A stretch of DNA of 64,000 bases. It comes from Pseudomonadota bacterium (lineage in GTDB: Bacteria; Pseudomonadota; Gammaproteobacteria; Burkholderiales; Rhodocyclaceae). The stretch covers positions 62,001-126,000 of the forward strand of contig JAGTRS010000001.1 in NCBI GenBank assembly GCA_018262195.1, written 5' to 3'. Under the pieces are notes generated by a model. It was not told the origin of the DNA and did not search any database. It saw nothing but the letters and a program-made list of their open reading frames with translations. How positions within the stretch are numbered: the stretch's first letter is position 1; each line of letters begins with the position of its first letter. The position numbers were made by a program, and so were the translations under genes. This document shows, piece after piece, positions 30,416 through 42,400 of the stretch.

Positions 30416-31735
30416 ATGCCATCCGAATTGATATACAGCCCGAAACAGAACCGCATTCTTGGCTCACTGGCCACCAATGACTACTCACGCCTGCAGGATG
30501 ACCTTGAACTTGTTCATCTGGAACTGGGCCAGGTTCTTTATGAATCCGGCGATACCCTTGGCTACATTTTTTTCCCGATCACCTGCATCGTCTCCCTGAT
30601 CTTCACCACCAGAAAAGGTGGCACGGCAGAACTGGCCATTACCGGCAACGATGGACTGGTCGGCATTCCGCTGGTCCTGGGCGGCGACACAACCACGCAC
30701 CGGGTGGTTGTGCAGAGCGCCGGCGCCGCCTACCGGCTCAAGGTTGAAGTCGTCCGCTGGGAACTGGACCAGGGCGGCGAGTTGCAGCACCTGGCGCTGC
30801 GCTACACCCAGGCCCTGATGACCCAGATGGCGCAGAGCATCGTCTGCAACCGATTCCATGCCGTCGATCAGCAGCTATGTCGCTGGCTGCTGTTCAGCCT
30901 CGACCTGCTGCCCGGCAACCAACTGAACATGACGCAGGAACTGATTGCCAACATGCTGGGCGTTCGCCGTGAAGCGATCACCGAAGCCGCCGGAAAGCTG
31001 CAGGCCGCCGGCCTGATCGAATACAGCCGCGGCCATATCACCGTGCTCGACCGCCCCGGCCTGGAAGCCCGGGCATGCGAGTGCTACGCCGCCGTCAAAA
31101 GCGAATATGAGCGGATATTCCGCCTGCAATCCGATGTCCGCGGCCCCAGCCGGGCTCGCCCCAATCCGGCCAGCGTGCGCAATCGCGCCGAGGCCCGCTT
31201 GCTGCAATCGCCCCATCCGGAACCTAAAACTGCCTGGGACAACGCCCAGCTGGTGCACGAACTGCAGGTGCATCAGATCGAACTTGAAATGAGCAACGAA
31301 GAGCTCCGCCATGCCTATGAAGAAGCGGACAACCTGCGCGAACGTTATGCCGACATCTACGACTTCGCCCCGGTCGGCTATCTGACCCTGGATCCGCTTG
31401 GTGTCATCATCGACATGAATCTGGCCGGCGCCATGTTGCTTGGCACCAAAGGTTCCCAGAAAGGCCGGCATCGCTTTGCCGCGTTCCTTGAGCCCAATCA
31501 TGCCGAGGCATTCAATCGCTTTGTCGACGACGTTCTCCACTCGAGAAAGAAGCTGCGCTGCGAATCCGTACTGGCGGCCAATGTCCATCGCCCGGCAACG
31601 AATATCCGGATCGAGGCGGTTCCCGATGCCGACGGTCGCGAATGCCGGATGGTCGTCATCGATACCTCTGGCAACGCCACAAGATCCAAACACCAATCAC
31701 GGCGCGACACCGACAACACCAACGCAAAGGAGTAG
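30416..31735 (+). CDS. Crp/Fnr family transcriptional regulator fused to C-terminal PAS domain
   Basis: cNMP-like N-terminal domain, HTH MTQELIANMLGVRREAITEAAGKLQAAGLIEYSRGHITVLDRPGLE, then PAS (FAPVGYLTLDPLGVIIDMNLAGAMLLG). Confidence 0.9.
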   Translation: MPSELIYSPKQNRILGSLATNDYSRLQDDLELVHLELGQVLYESGDTLGYIFFPITCIVSLIFTTRKGGTAELAITGNDGLVGIPLVLGGDTTTHRVVVQSAGAAYRLKVEVVRWELDQGGELQHLALRYTQALMTQMAQSIVCNRFHAVDQQLCRWLLFSLDLLPGNQLNMTQELIANMLGVRREAITEAAGKLQAAGLIEYSRGHITVLDRPGLEARACECYAAVKSEYERIFRLQSDVRGPSRARPNPASVRNRAEARLLQSPHPEPKTAWDNAQLVHELQVHQIELEMSNEELRHAYEEADNLRERYADIYDFAPVGYLTLDPLGVIIDMNLAGAMLLGTKGSQKGRHRFAAFLEPNHAEAFNRFVDDVLHSRKKLRCESVLAANVHRPATNIRIEAVPDADGRECRMVVIDTSGNATRSKHQSRRDTDNTNAKE

Positions 31736-31740
31736 TCACC

Positions 31741-32061
31741 ATGCTTGTTACCTTCAAATCAGCCAACAACGCCGACCTGATCATGCACGAAAAGAGCGCC
31801 AGGGAAATTCTTGCCCTGCTCGGTAAAAGTCAGGACGACGCGCGTGGAATCATTACCGTTGAACAGTTGCCCGAAGCCATCTCGACGCTGCAGAAATCCA
31901 TCGTAGCCGACAAGGCCAGCCCGCAGAAAATAGCCGCCAGCCCGAGCAAAAACGAAACAGACGACGAGCCGCCGGTCAGCCTCACCCAACGCGCCACGCC
32001 CTTCGTCGAGATGCTCGAACGTGCCGTAAAAGCCGGCGAGCCGGTCGTCTGGGGGGTATGA
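31741..32061 (+). CDS. DUF1840 domain-containing protein
   Basis: MLVTFKSANNADLIMHEKSAREILALLGKSQDDARGIITVEQLPEAISTL. Confidence 0.85.
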   Translation: MLVTFKSANNADLIMHEKSAREILALLGKSQDDARGIITVEQLPEAISTLQKSIVADKASPQKIAASPSKNETDDEPPVSLTQRATPFVEMLERAVKAGEPVVWGV

Positions 32062-32068
32062 TCCGCCA

Positions 32069-34690
32069 ATGCCGTCCACCGGGAAGCGCGAGCGCATCCA
32101 CCCCCCCTCCGCAGTAGCCGATGACCAGCGCTTTCCGATCATCGGCATAGGTGCGTCAGCCGGCGGCCTCGAAGCGCTCGAGCAGTTTCTCGGCGGCGTG
32201 CCGGTCAATAGCGGCATGGCTTTTGTCGTCGTCCAGCACCTCGACCCCAACCGCTACGGCATGCTGCCGGAACTCCTGCAACGCACCACCACGATGGTGG
32301 TCAAGCAGGCGGGCAACCGGATGAAGATCAAGCCGGACTGCGTTTATGTCATTCCGCCCAACAAGGATCTGTCGATCCTCCATGACACCCTCTACCTGCT
32401 CGAACCGGTCGCGTCGCGAGGATTGCGTCTGCCGATCAACTCGTTTCTCTGCAGTCTGGCCGAAGACCGGCGCGAACGGGCCATCGGCATCATTCTTTCC
32501 GGCATGGGCTCGGATGGAACGCTGGGGCTGCTGGCGATCAGCGACCATGGCGGACTGTCGCTCGTGCAGGATCCGGCCACCGCCAAATTCGATGCCATGC
32601 CGCGCAGCGCGATTGACGCCCGCCTGGCGGATATCGTCGCCCCGCCGGGCGATCTGGCCAGACTGATTATCGACCGCCTGCAACACCCGCCTCGCCTTTT
32701 GCCCCCCGAAACGGTTCTCGAGCCGGATAGCGAGGCCAAAAGTTCGGCCTTCGACAAGATCTGCATCCTGCTGCGCGCCCAGACCGGTCACGATTTCTCG
32801 CTGTACAAGAAAAGTACGATCTATCGGCGGGTCGAGCGCCGGATGGGCATTCATCGGCTGGGCGGCATTGCCGACTACGTCGGCTTTCTCCAGACCAACC
32901 CCCAGGAAGTCGACCTGCTCTTCAAGGAATTGCTGATCGGCGTCACCAGCTTCTTCCGCGACCCCGCTGCCTGGGCCTATCTGCAGGAAGCAGTACTGCC
33001 CGGGATGATCCGCGCCAAAACCCACGACAATCTGCTGCGCGCCTGGGTGGCCGGTTGCTCGAGTGGCGAGGAGGCTTATACGCTGGCCATGATTTTCCAT
33101 GAGGCAATGGACCATGCCAAACCCGCCAACCGGATCGACCTGCAGATTTTCGCTACCGACCTCGATCCGGATGCCATCGCCAAGGCAAGGCAGGGAACCT
33201 ATCCGTCCAGCATTGCCAGTGACGTTTCACCGGAGCGTCTGGCGCGGTTTTTCGTTGAGGAAAATGGCCGCTACCGGATCTGCCAGGAAATACGCCAGAT
33301 GGTGGTTTTCGCACCGCACAACCTGACGATGGACCCGCCGTTTACCCGGCTGGATATCCTGACCTGCCGAAATGTCCTGATCTATCTGGGTGCCGACCTG
33401 CAAAAACGCTTGCTGCCGCTGTTCCACTACAGCCTGAAACCCGGTGGCACGCTTTTCCTGGGTTCGGCCGAAAGCATCGGCAACTTTACCGAGCTGTTCA
33501 ACCCGCTTGAAGCCAAGGCACGCATCTATCGCCGCGAAGAAGCGAAGCAAAGAGCCATCGATGTCGACTTCCCGACCCGCCATCTGGACGATTCCCCCAA
33601 CCCCATTCTGATACCGTCACCGACCATGCAACCAGCCAATCTGCAAACCCTGGCCGACCAACTGCTGCTGCAGAAATTCTCGCCAGCCGCCGTACTGACC
33701 AATGCGGAAGGGGACATCCTTTTCATCAACGGGCGGACCGGAAAATATCTCGAGCCGGCAGCCGGCAAGGCCAACTGGAACATCCATGCCATGGCCCGCG
33801 AGGGCTTGCGCCAGGAGCTGATTCTCGCCCTGCCCAAAGCACTGCGCAGCGCCGAGCCGGTGGTTGTCAAAAATCTGACGATCGAGGACAACGGCGAAAG
33901 TCACAGCCTTGACCTGACCGTTTACCCCATCGACGAACCAGCCCCCCTCCACGGCATGGCGATGATCGTCTTTGCCGATGTCGTCGCGGCAAAACCGGAG
34001 CCCAAGCGCCGTTCGAGAAAGCAGCTTGCCGATGTCCGCGTTGCCGACCTGGAACAGGCCCTGCTCAAGGCAAGGGAAGAGGTTCAGAGCATTCGCGAGG
34101 AGATGCAGACCTCGCACGAAGAACTCAAATCGACCAACGAGGAGTTGCAGTCGACCAATGAAGAGTTGCAGTCGACCAACGAGGAACTGACTACCTCCAA
34201 GGAGGAAATGCAGTCTCTCAACGAAGAGTTGCAGACGGTCAACGCCGAGCTTCAGTCCAAGGTCGACGAATGGTCCGCGACCAGCAATGACATGAAGAAC
34301 CTGCTCAACAGCACCGATATCGCCACGGTTTTTCTCGACAACATGCTGCATGTCCGGCGTTATACCAGCCAGGCGACCAAAATCTTCAAGTTCATTCCAA
34401 ACGACATCGGACGGCCGCTGGCCGATATTGTCCACAAACTCGACTACCTCGATTTGCAGGACGATGCCCAGGACGTCCTGCGGACGCTGGCCTTTTCCGA
34501 AAAGCAGATCACCAGCAAGGATGGATCCTGGTACATCGTCCGGATCATGCCCTACCGAACGCTGGAAAACGTGATCGACGGCGTGGTCATCACCTTCATC
34601 GACATCAGCGAGGCGAAACGGCTTGAAGCCGAGTTGCGGGCAGCCAGGGCAACCGGCGAGCCAGGCCCGACCACCAGGGATCAGCCATGA
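32069..34690 (+). CDS. CheB/CheR fusion protein with coiled coil and PAS domain
   Basis: CheB methylesterase motifs (IGIGASAGGLEALEQFL, GMGSDGTLGL), CheR methyltransferase (FFRDPAAWAYLQE, CSSGEEAYTLAM), coiled coil, PAS. Confidence 0.93.
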   Translation: MPSTGKRERIHPPSAVADDQRFPIIGIGASAGGLEALEQFLGGVPVNSGMAFVVVQHLDPNRYGMLPELLQRTTTMVVKQAGNRMKIKPDCVYVIPPNKDLSILHDTLYLLEPVASRGLRLPINSFLCSLAEDRRERAIGIILSGMGSDGTLGLLAISDHGGLSLVQDPATAKFDAMPRSAIDARLADIVAPPGDLARLIIDRLQHPPRLLPPETVLEPDSEAKSSAFDKICILLRAQTGHDFSLYKKSTIYRRVERRMGIHRLGGIADYVGFLQTNPQEVDLLFKELLIGVTSFFRDPAAWAYLQEAVLPGMIRAKTHDNLLRAWVAGCSSGEEAYTLAMIFHEAMDHAKPANRIDLQIFATDLDPDAIAKARQGTYPSSIASDVSPERLARFFVEENGRYRICQEIRQMVVFAPHNLTMDPPFTRLDILTCRNVLIYLGADLQKRLLPLFHYSLKPGGTLFLGSAESIGNFTELFNPLEAKARIYRREEAKQRAIDVDFPTRHLDDSPNPILIPSPTMQPANLQTLADQLLLQKFSPAAVLTNAEGDILFINGRTGKYLEPAAGKANWNIHAMAREGLRQELILALPKALRSAEPVVVKNLTIEDNGESHSLDLTVYPIDEPAPLHGMAMIVFADVVAAKPEPKRRSRKQLADVRVADLEQALLKAREEVQSIREEMQTSHEELKSTNEELQSTNEELQSTNEELTTSKEEMQSLNEELQTVNAELQSKVDEWSATSNDMKNLLNSTDIATVFLDNMLHVRRYTSQATKIFKFIPNDIGRPLADIVHKLDYLDLQDDAQDVLRTLAFSEKQITSKDGSWYIVRIMPYRTLENVIDGVVITFIDISEAKRLEAELRAARATGEPGPTTRDQP

Positions 34691-36471
34691 CACCCCCGCC
34701 GTTGACCAACCCGACCGAGTTACGGCGCCGGGCGGAAGATCAGCTCAATGCCACGCCGGGCGGCAAGCCGGCGGCCATGCCGCATGCCGACCAGACGCGG
34801 CTATTGCAGGAACTTCAAGTCCACCAGGTCGAGCTTGAAATGCAAAACCAGGTGTTGATCGAGGCGCAGACGGAAATATCCCGCAACCTCGCGCAATTGA
34901 CCGAACTGTACGATCTGGCCCCGATTGCCTATTTCACCCTGGATCGAACTGGCCGCATTACCAAATCGAATGCCATGGCCAGAAAGCTGATCGGCAGCCC
35001 GTTTCTGGCCATGGACGGTTGCCATCTGTCGCGCTTTATCCAGACAGATTCATTGCTGGCGTTCAAGGAGTTCATCACCCGGATATTCTCCATGCGGCGC
35101 CTGGAGGCTTGCCATCTGACACTACTGTCGTCACTCGGCCGTCCACCGGTCTATGTTGTCATGGAGGGGGTGGCCGATGAGAGCGAGCAGGAATGTCGTC
35201 TGGTCGTCACCGACCTGACGCGCCAGCATGCTTCGGAGGAGGCCCTGGCCTCGCTGGCCGTACGGACCGATGAACTGGCGGCGGCAAAGGCGGCAGCCGA
35301 AGCAGCCAACCGGACCAAGGCGGCTTTTCTCGCCAACATGAGCCACGAAATCCGTACGCCGATGAGTGCCATACTCGGCATGGCACATCTGATGCAGCGC
35401 TCTGAGCTCAATCCCGAGCAGCAGGTCCGGCTGGCCAAGATCGATGCGGCAGGAAAACACCTGCTCGGCATCATCAATGACATTCTTGACCTTTCCAAGA
35501 TCGAGGCCGATCAACTCGTCATCGAGAAAACGGCATTCATGGTCAACGACGTTCTGGCTGACGTGACCAATCTGGTAGCCGACAGGATCAGCGCCAATGA
35601 TCTCGAACTGCAGGTCAATCTGGCGCCTGAACTGCAGGGCTTGAACATGCTCGGCGACCCCTTGCGCTTGAAACAGGTGCTGCTGAATTTGCTGGGCAAT
35701 GCGATCAAATTCACCGAGCGGGGCCGTGTCGAAATCAGCGCCAGCGTTGCCGCTCAAAATGGGAATGACTGGCTGATCTCCTTTGCGGTCCGGGATAGCG
35801 GTTGCGGCATTCCGCCGGGCGCTCTGGAACGCATCTTCACGCCGTTTGAACAGGCCGATACCTCGACTACCCGGCAATACGGCGGCACAGGCCTGGGCCT
35901 GAGCATCTCGAAGCGACTGGTTCAATTGATGGGCGGCGATATTTCAGTAACCAGCAGGCTCGAGCAAGGCAGCACTTTTACCTTCTCGGTCCATCTTGAA
36001 AAAGATGGAAACCGGGAAAAGATGCCGGACGCCCGTCTGTTGCCGGACGCCCCGGATGCAGAGCAGCTACTGCGCACCCGCTATCGCGACAAATACATCC
36101 TGCTGGTCGAAGACGACGAAATCAATCAGGAAGTGGCGCTGGAAATACTGCATGAAGATATCGGCTTGCGCGTCGATGTGGCTGGTGATGGTGCCCAGGC
36201 GCTCGTCCTTGCGGCAAGCAATCCCTACGACCTCATCCTGATGGACATGCAGATGCCGGTCATGGATGGCCTGACGGCCACCCGATCCATCCGGCATCTG
36301 GCAGGCCACCACAAGACGCCGATCCTGGCCATGACCGCCAATGCCTTTACCGATGACCATCAACGCTGCCTTGAGGCCGGCATGAACGGCTTCATCCCGA
36401 AGCCGGTAGAGCCCAAGGCGTTATTTGAGATCATCGCGAAATGGCTGGAAGTTGCCTCGCCGCTCAACTAG
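34687..36471 (+). CDS. PAS hybrid sensor histidine kinase with receiver domain
   Basis: [24 protein letters not shown], HATPase, REC ([11 protein letters not shown]); ATGA overlap with CheB/CheR gene. Confidence 0.93.
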   Translation: MTPPPLTNPTELRRRAEDQLNATPGGKPAAMPHADQTRLLQELQVHQVELEMQNQVLIEAQTEISRNLAQLTELYDLAPIAYFTLDRTGRITKSNAMARKLIGSPFLAMDGCHLSRFIQTDSLLAFKEFITRIFSMRRLEACHLTLLSSLGRPPVYVVMEGVADESEQECRLVVTDLTRQHASEEALASLAVRTDELAAAKAAAEAANRTKAAFLANMSHEIRTPMSAILGMAHLMQRSELNPEQQVRLAKIDAAGKHLLGIINDILDLSKIEADQLVIEKTAFMVNDVLADVTNLVADRISANDLELQVNLAPELQGLNMLGDPLRLKQVLLNLLGNAIKFTERGRVEISASVAAQNGNDWLISFAVRDSGCGIPPGALERIFTPFEQADTSTTRQYGGTGLGLSISKRLVQLMGGDISVTSRLEQGSTFTFSVHLEKDGNREKMPDARLLPDAPDAEQLLRTRYRDKYILLVEDDEINQEVALEILHEDIGLRVDVAGDGAQALVLAASNPYDLILMDMQMPVMDGLTATRSIRHLAGHHKTPILAMTANAFTDDHQRCLEAGMNGFIPKPVEPKALFEIIAKWLEVASPLN

Positions 36472-39400
36472 CCGGGACTGAACTGGCGACGATCACGACC
36501 TGATGTGCGACCAGGTCATTGACCAGTTGAATCACACAGTCCGCTTGTTCCATGCCATCAACCATGACGCTGCACCGCGTGTTTGTGCCTAGCGTGACAG
36601 CGATGTGATAAACCGTCGCCCGATAGCGGTAGCGGATCTTGAACCCCGGCCAGCCTGCCGGCAGACAGGGCGACAGGTATAGCTTGTCACCTGCCAGTCG
36701 CAGACCAAGCAGCGATTCGAGCATCAGCCGGTACATCCAGCCGGCCGAGCCGGAGTACCACGACCAGCCGGCGCGACCGGTATGGGGGGCCAGCGCATAG
36801 ACATCGGCGGCCATCACGTAGGGCTCGGCCTTGTAGGTGGCGACAGCGGCGACCGAGCTTGTATGGCTGATCGGGTTGATCATCGTCGTCAGTTCCCAGG
36901 CTCGTTCCCGATCGCCCAAAGCGGCGAAGGCCATCGCCGCCCAGATCGCGCCGTGGGTATATTGCCCGCCGTTTTCCCGCACGCCCGGCACATAGCCGCG
37001 GATATAGCCGGGGTCGAGCTTCGCCTTGTCGAAGGGAGGATCGAGCAGTTGAATCAGACCAGCCTGCCGGCGTACCAGATGCTCGTCGACAGCCTGCATG
37101 GCCTGTCGCCCGCGTGACGCATCGGCCACGCCAGACAAGACAGACCAGCTCTGCGAGATGGAATCGATCCGGCATTCGGGACTGGTACTGGAACCGAGGG
37201 GGGTTCCGTCGTCGAAATAGGCCCGGCGATACCAGGCGCCATCCCAGCCCTGTTGATCGATGCTCTGGTGCAGACGGGCCGCCTCGCCCCGGCAGAATTC
37301 GGCAAAAGCCGGATCGCCATGATTTTCTGCCACCGCGCTGAATTGTCTCAGCACGTCATAGAGGAAGAAGCCCAGCCAGACGCTCTCGCCCCGACCCAGA
37401 ATGCCGACCCGGCTCATGCCGTCGTTCCAGTCGCCGGAACCGATCAGCGGTAGACCATGCACGCCGAAGCGCAGGCCATGGCGGATGGCGCGGATACTGT
37501 GTTCGTACAGGCTGCCGATCTCACCCGAGCGGACCGGCAGATCGTAGTAGGAGTCGTCTTCCGGGTTGACCGGACGACCTTCAAGGAAACAGACGGTTTC
37601 ATCCAGCACGCCCGTGTCGCCGGTGCTCTGCACATAGCGGCTGACGGCCAGCGGCAGCCACAGGTAGTCGTCGGAACAGCGGGTGCGAACGCCGCGCCCT
37701 GAAGGCGGGTGCCACCAGTGCTGGACATCGCCCTCGGCAAACTGCCGGCTGGCACAGAGCAGCAAATGAGCGCGAACCAGGGCCGGTTCGGTATGAACCA
37801 GCGCCATCATGTCCTGCAACTGGTCGCGGAAGCCGAAAGCGCCACCTGACTGGTAATAGCCACTGCGCGCCCAGACCCGGCAGGCCAGCGTCTGATAGAC
37901 CAGCCAGCCATTGGCCAGCAGATCGAGCGCCGGGTCCGGCGTCTCGACCTGCACGGCACCGAGCGAATGCGTCCAGTACGCGGCAACCGCTTCGAGCGCC
38001 ATGCGCGCAGCCAGCGGGCCGCGGAAACGCTGGATCAATTGACTCGCCTCATCGCTGCCATGCCCGACACCAAGGCGGAAAGTAACTTCGCGTTCCTCGC
38101 CGTCGGCCAGGTCACAAACGAGCTGGATGGCGCCGCACGGATCCAGCCCGGCCCCGACCTTGCCGGAAAGACGGGCGCGCTTCAGTGCCGCCGGTTCATC
38201 CGGCGACCCGTTGCGCCCGATGAATTCGTTGCGGTCGCCAGTCAGCGTACGGCTGGTTTCATCGACATCGAAGAAGGCAACCCGCGCCGAGAATTCGGGG
38301 CTGTAGGGATTTCGCGCCAGCAGCGCGCCGCTGCCGGCCGCAACCTCGGTGCTGACATGCATGGCCGTTTTGGCCCGCAGATCACCGAGCACCCATTCGA
38401 CGTAGCCGGTGGCCGAAATTTGCCGCGGCCGGCCGGAATTGTTGGTCAGTTTCAGCACGGAGAATTTGACCGGCGCATCAATGGCGACATAAACCTTGAG
38501 TTCGGAGTGAATCCCGCCGGCACTGGTTTCAAAAGTGCTGACCCCAAAACCATGGCGGATCGTGTAAGGCATGGCGCCGCGCACCGGCAGAGGCGTTGGC
38601 GACCAGACGTGTCCTGTCTCTTCGTCGCGCAGGTAGATGGCCTCGCCGGCGGCATCGCTGACCGGATCGTCATGCCAGGGCGTCAGGCGAAATTCGTGGG
38701 CGTTGTCGCACCAGCTGTAGGCGCTGCCACTTTCCGAAATCACCGTGCCGAAATGCGGATTGGCCAGCACGTTGGCCCACGGCGCCGGGGTGGAGTGGCT
38801 GGCGGCCAGCGTAATGACGTATTCCCGGCCATCGGCGGCAAAGCCACCCAGTCCGTTGTGGAACAGCAGATCAAGACCACTGACGGTCGCTGCCGGCGGC
38901 GCTTCGGGGCGATAGCGCCGGCTCGGCACCAGACGTGGCACGCGTGACTCAACCGGCGCGCGCTGGTCGAGCTGTTCGGCCAGACTGCCGCGGCAGTCGG
39001 TAATCACGGCCCGCGCCACGGATTGCAGCAGGATGCGGTCTTCGCTCGAAATCTGTTCGGCCAGCCGCACGAATATGCCGCCCGGCCGATCGATGACACT
39101 GGCCTCGATGCCCGACGCGATGAGTCCCATGATCTGATCCTGCAAGCGCTGCCGGTAGCCGGCATGGTCTTCGTTCCAGATCACCAGATCGACGACCAGG
39201 CCTTTCAGGCGCCAGTAGGCGTGGGCCTGCACCAATTGGCGGACAAGATCGATATTGGCCGCATCGCCGATCTGCAGCAGGACGATGGGCAGGTCGCCGG
39301 AAATGGCGTAGCCCCAGAGACCGGACTGGCCGCGCTGATTGCGGATGAGCACCGAAGCGTCGGCGCGCAGCGAGGGATTGGCATGGATGACCGAACCGGC

Positions 39401-42400
39401 CAGGTGAGCGTAAAGCTGGGCATCTGCCTCGGTGGCATTGAGTTGGCGCAGCACAACCTGGCTGTGTGTCCAGGTCAGTTCGAAAACGCGGTCGGCGAGA
39501 TGCCGGTCCTGATATTTCTCGACCAGTCCGAGCGCCATGGCCCGAGTTTCAACAATGCCCGTCACCAGATCGATGGTCACCGACTGCTCGGGCTCGAGCA
39601 CGATCCGATGGCGAACGGCGACGATGGGGTCGAGCACCGAGCCGTCGCTACCGGACAGGCGGCCGGCTTCGTCCATGGCCAGCGGACTGGCGGTGCTCCG
39701 GGTACGGCCGATAAAGCGGGAGCGATCGGTCTCGGCGGACACAGCCACCGACACGGCATCATGAACCGCCATCAGGTGCAGCATCCAGGGCGCCTGCTCG
39801 TCGAGCGAACGTGGCCGGCGGGTGCACAGCACGGCATTGCGCCCATGCAGGATTTCGCTCTGCACGAACAGGTTGCTGAAGGCCGGGTGCAGCTCGTCCG
39901 CCGCCGCCGGGGCGATGACCACCTCGGCATAACTGGTCACCTCGATCTCGCGACGCTGCCTGGTCCGGTTGGTGATCCTGGTCCGGCGCAGCTCGATATC
40001 GTCCTCGGGCGAGACGACGATGTCGGTGTAGGTTTCGAACTCCCCTTCCCCGCCATCGAGCGAATCACGCCGGCGGAATTCGGCGCGCCCTTCGGAGAAG
40101 ATCGCCTCGTAATGGTCCGGCCGTTTCAGCGTCGGCTGATAGGCGGTCGACCAGACGGTGCCGCTGGCCAGTTCGCGGATGTAGCAGAAGCTGCCCCGGT
40201 TGTCGCGGGTGCCATCCTCGCGCCAGCGTGTGACGGCCAGATCGTTCCAGCGGCTGTAACCGCCACCGGCATTGGTCACCATCACGTGGTAGCGGCCGTT
40301 CGACAGCAGTTGGACTTCCGGCACCGGCGTATCGGGCGTGTTGAAGACGCGGATGGGCGTTTCTTCAACGCTCAATGCCGAACGCGCGTCAGCCAGTTCG
40401 GCCGTATGCGAGAACAGCGTGGTGACCTTGGGAATGCGTTCCTGAAGCAGGAGCAGGATGGCCTGGAACAGGCGGTCGGCGACAAAGCGCTTTTGCATCG
40501 GCTGATTGAGCAGCAGGTAGTCCAGGGCGAGCAGGCTCATGCCCTGGTGGTGGGCCATGAAAGAACGGACGACGACATGCGACTGGCCGCGCCGCTGACG
40601 AGCCGGCGTGTAGTCGATGGCCTCGAAGAAGCCGTATTTGCCGACAAAACCCTCGTCGGCCATGCGCTGCAGGTTGAGGCAGGCCGCTTCGGGTGCCACC
40701 ATCAGGGCCAGCGCCGAAGCATAGGGGGCAATGACCAGATCCTCGGCCAGCCCGCGCTTGAGGCCCAGCCCCGGGACGCCGAAGGCGCGGTACTGGTAGT
40801 TGAGGTGCAGATCGACCGTGTTGTAACCGGATTCGGAGACGCCCCACGGCACGCCGCGCTGCTTGCCGTACTCGATCTGGCGCGCCACGGCGGCCTTGCA
40901 GGTCTGGTCGAGCAAGGTGTTTTCGTAATTGGGCATGACCAGCATCGGCATCAGGTACTCGAACATCGAGCCGCTCCACGACAGCAAGGCCGGTTCGCCG
41001 CCGGTGCCGGTGAGCAGCCGGCCAAGCGAGAACCAGCTTTCCTGCGGCAGTTGCCCCTGGGCGATGGCGACGAAGTTGCACAGCCGGGCTTCAGAAGCCA
41101 GCAGGTCGTAATAACTGGTATCGACCCGGCGTTCGGTGACGTTGTAGCCGATGGTCAAGAGGTGGCGCGCCTTGTCGAACAGGAAGCTGTAATCCATCTG
41201 CGCCAGGTCGCCGGATTGCTCGGCGATGGCGTCGATCAGGGCGATGCGCCGGGTGGCGACTTTGCCGGCCAGCGTAATCTGGCGAGACAGTTCAAGCAGC
41301 CAGTGACGTTGCTCGGGGCTCAAGTCCATCGCCAGGTGCGTCTCGATGTCCGGACAACGTTCGGCCGACAGGCGGGCCAGGCCGCGCAGGGTCGGCAAGG
41401 CTGCCTCATTGGCGATCCGGGCAAATAACTCCAGCCCGGCCGGCGCTGGCGGCAGGCTCAGCCAGGGAGCCAGTTGTTCGAGTTCGGACTGCGACTCGGC
41501 CAGCTGACGAACGAGCGCCTGCACCCATTCCGCAGCTTCATTCTCGATCGGTGTTTCATCAAGGACCGAAAGACTTGCCGCAACGTCGGTGGCCAATTCA
41601 TCGGCGCACTTGCCCAGTAGCTGCAACTGCCGCGCCATGGCCGAGATGGTCTGCGGCGGGTTGAGCATCGCTGCATTCAGCGCCTTGCGGAAGGCAGCCA
41701 GCGTGCCGGCCACTGCTTCATCAGCGCTTTCAGCCAGCAAGCCGAGCGTGTCGTTCAGGCCGGCGAGCAAGCATGGCTGCAATATCGTCACATCGGCCAG
41801 CCCGAGCAGACCGCCGCGCAGGGTGAGTAAATGCCCGGCCAGGTTGCCACTATCGACCGTCGAGATGTAGAGCAGCGGCAGCGGTTGCAGGGTCTGCGTG
41901 TCGTACCAGTTGTAGAAATGGCCGCGATAACGCTCCAGTCCGGCCATGGTCCGCAGCGTGTTGGCGGTCCGTTCGAGCAGCTTGCCGGTCGGAATGTAGC
42001 CAAAATCCCAGGCGCTCAGGTTGGCCAGCAGGGCCATCCCCATATTGGTCGGCGAGGTGCGGTGAGCGATGGCGGCAACACGGTACTCCTGATAATTGTC
42101 AGGGGCCAGCCAGTGATCGTCCGGGCCGGCGAAATGCTCGAAGAAGGCCCAGGTCCGCCGGGCGATCCGACGCAGGAAAAAGCCCTGCTCTTCCGTCAGG
42201 TGAGCCTTGTGAGCAGCCAGCGGGCGGCTCAGCCACCAGGCGATGAATGGTGAACTCAGCCAGAGCAGCAGAACCGGTGCGGCGATGAACATCTCGACCG
42301 GACCGGCGAACACCAGCCAGCTACCCAGCACGATGGCCAGTAGCGGGCCGATCCACATGCTGCGCAGGCAGGCGACCAGTTCGCTACGGCGGCGGCCGGC

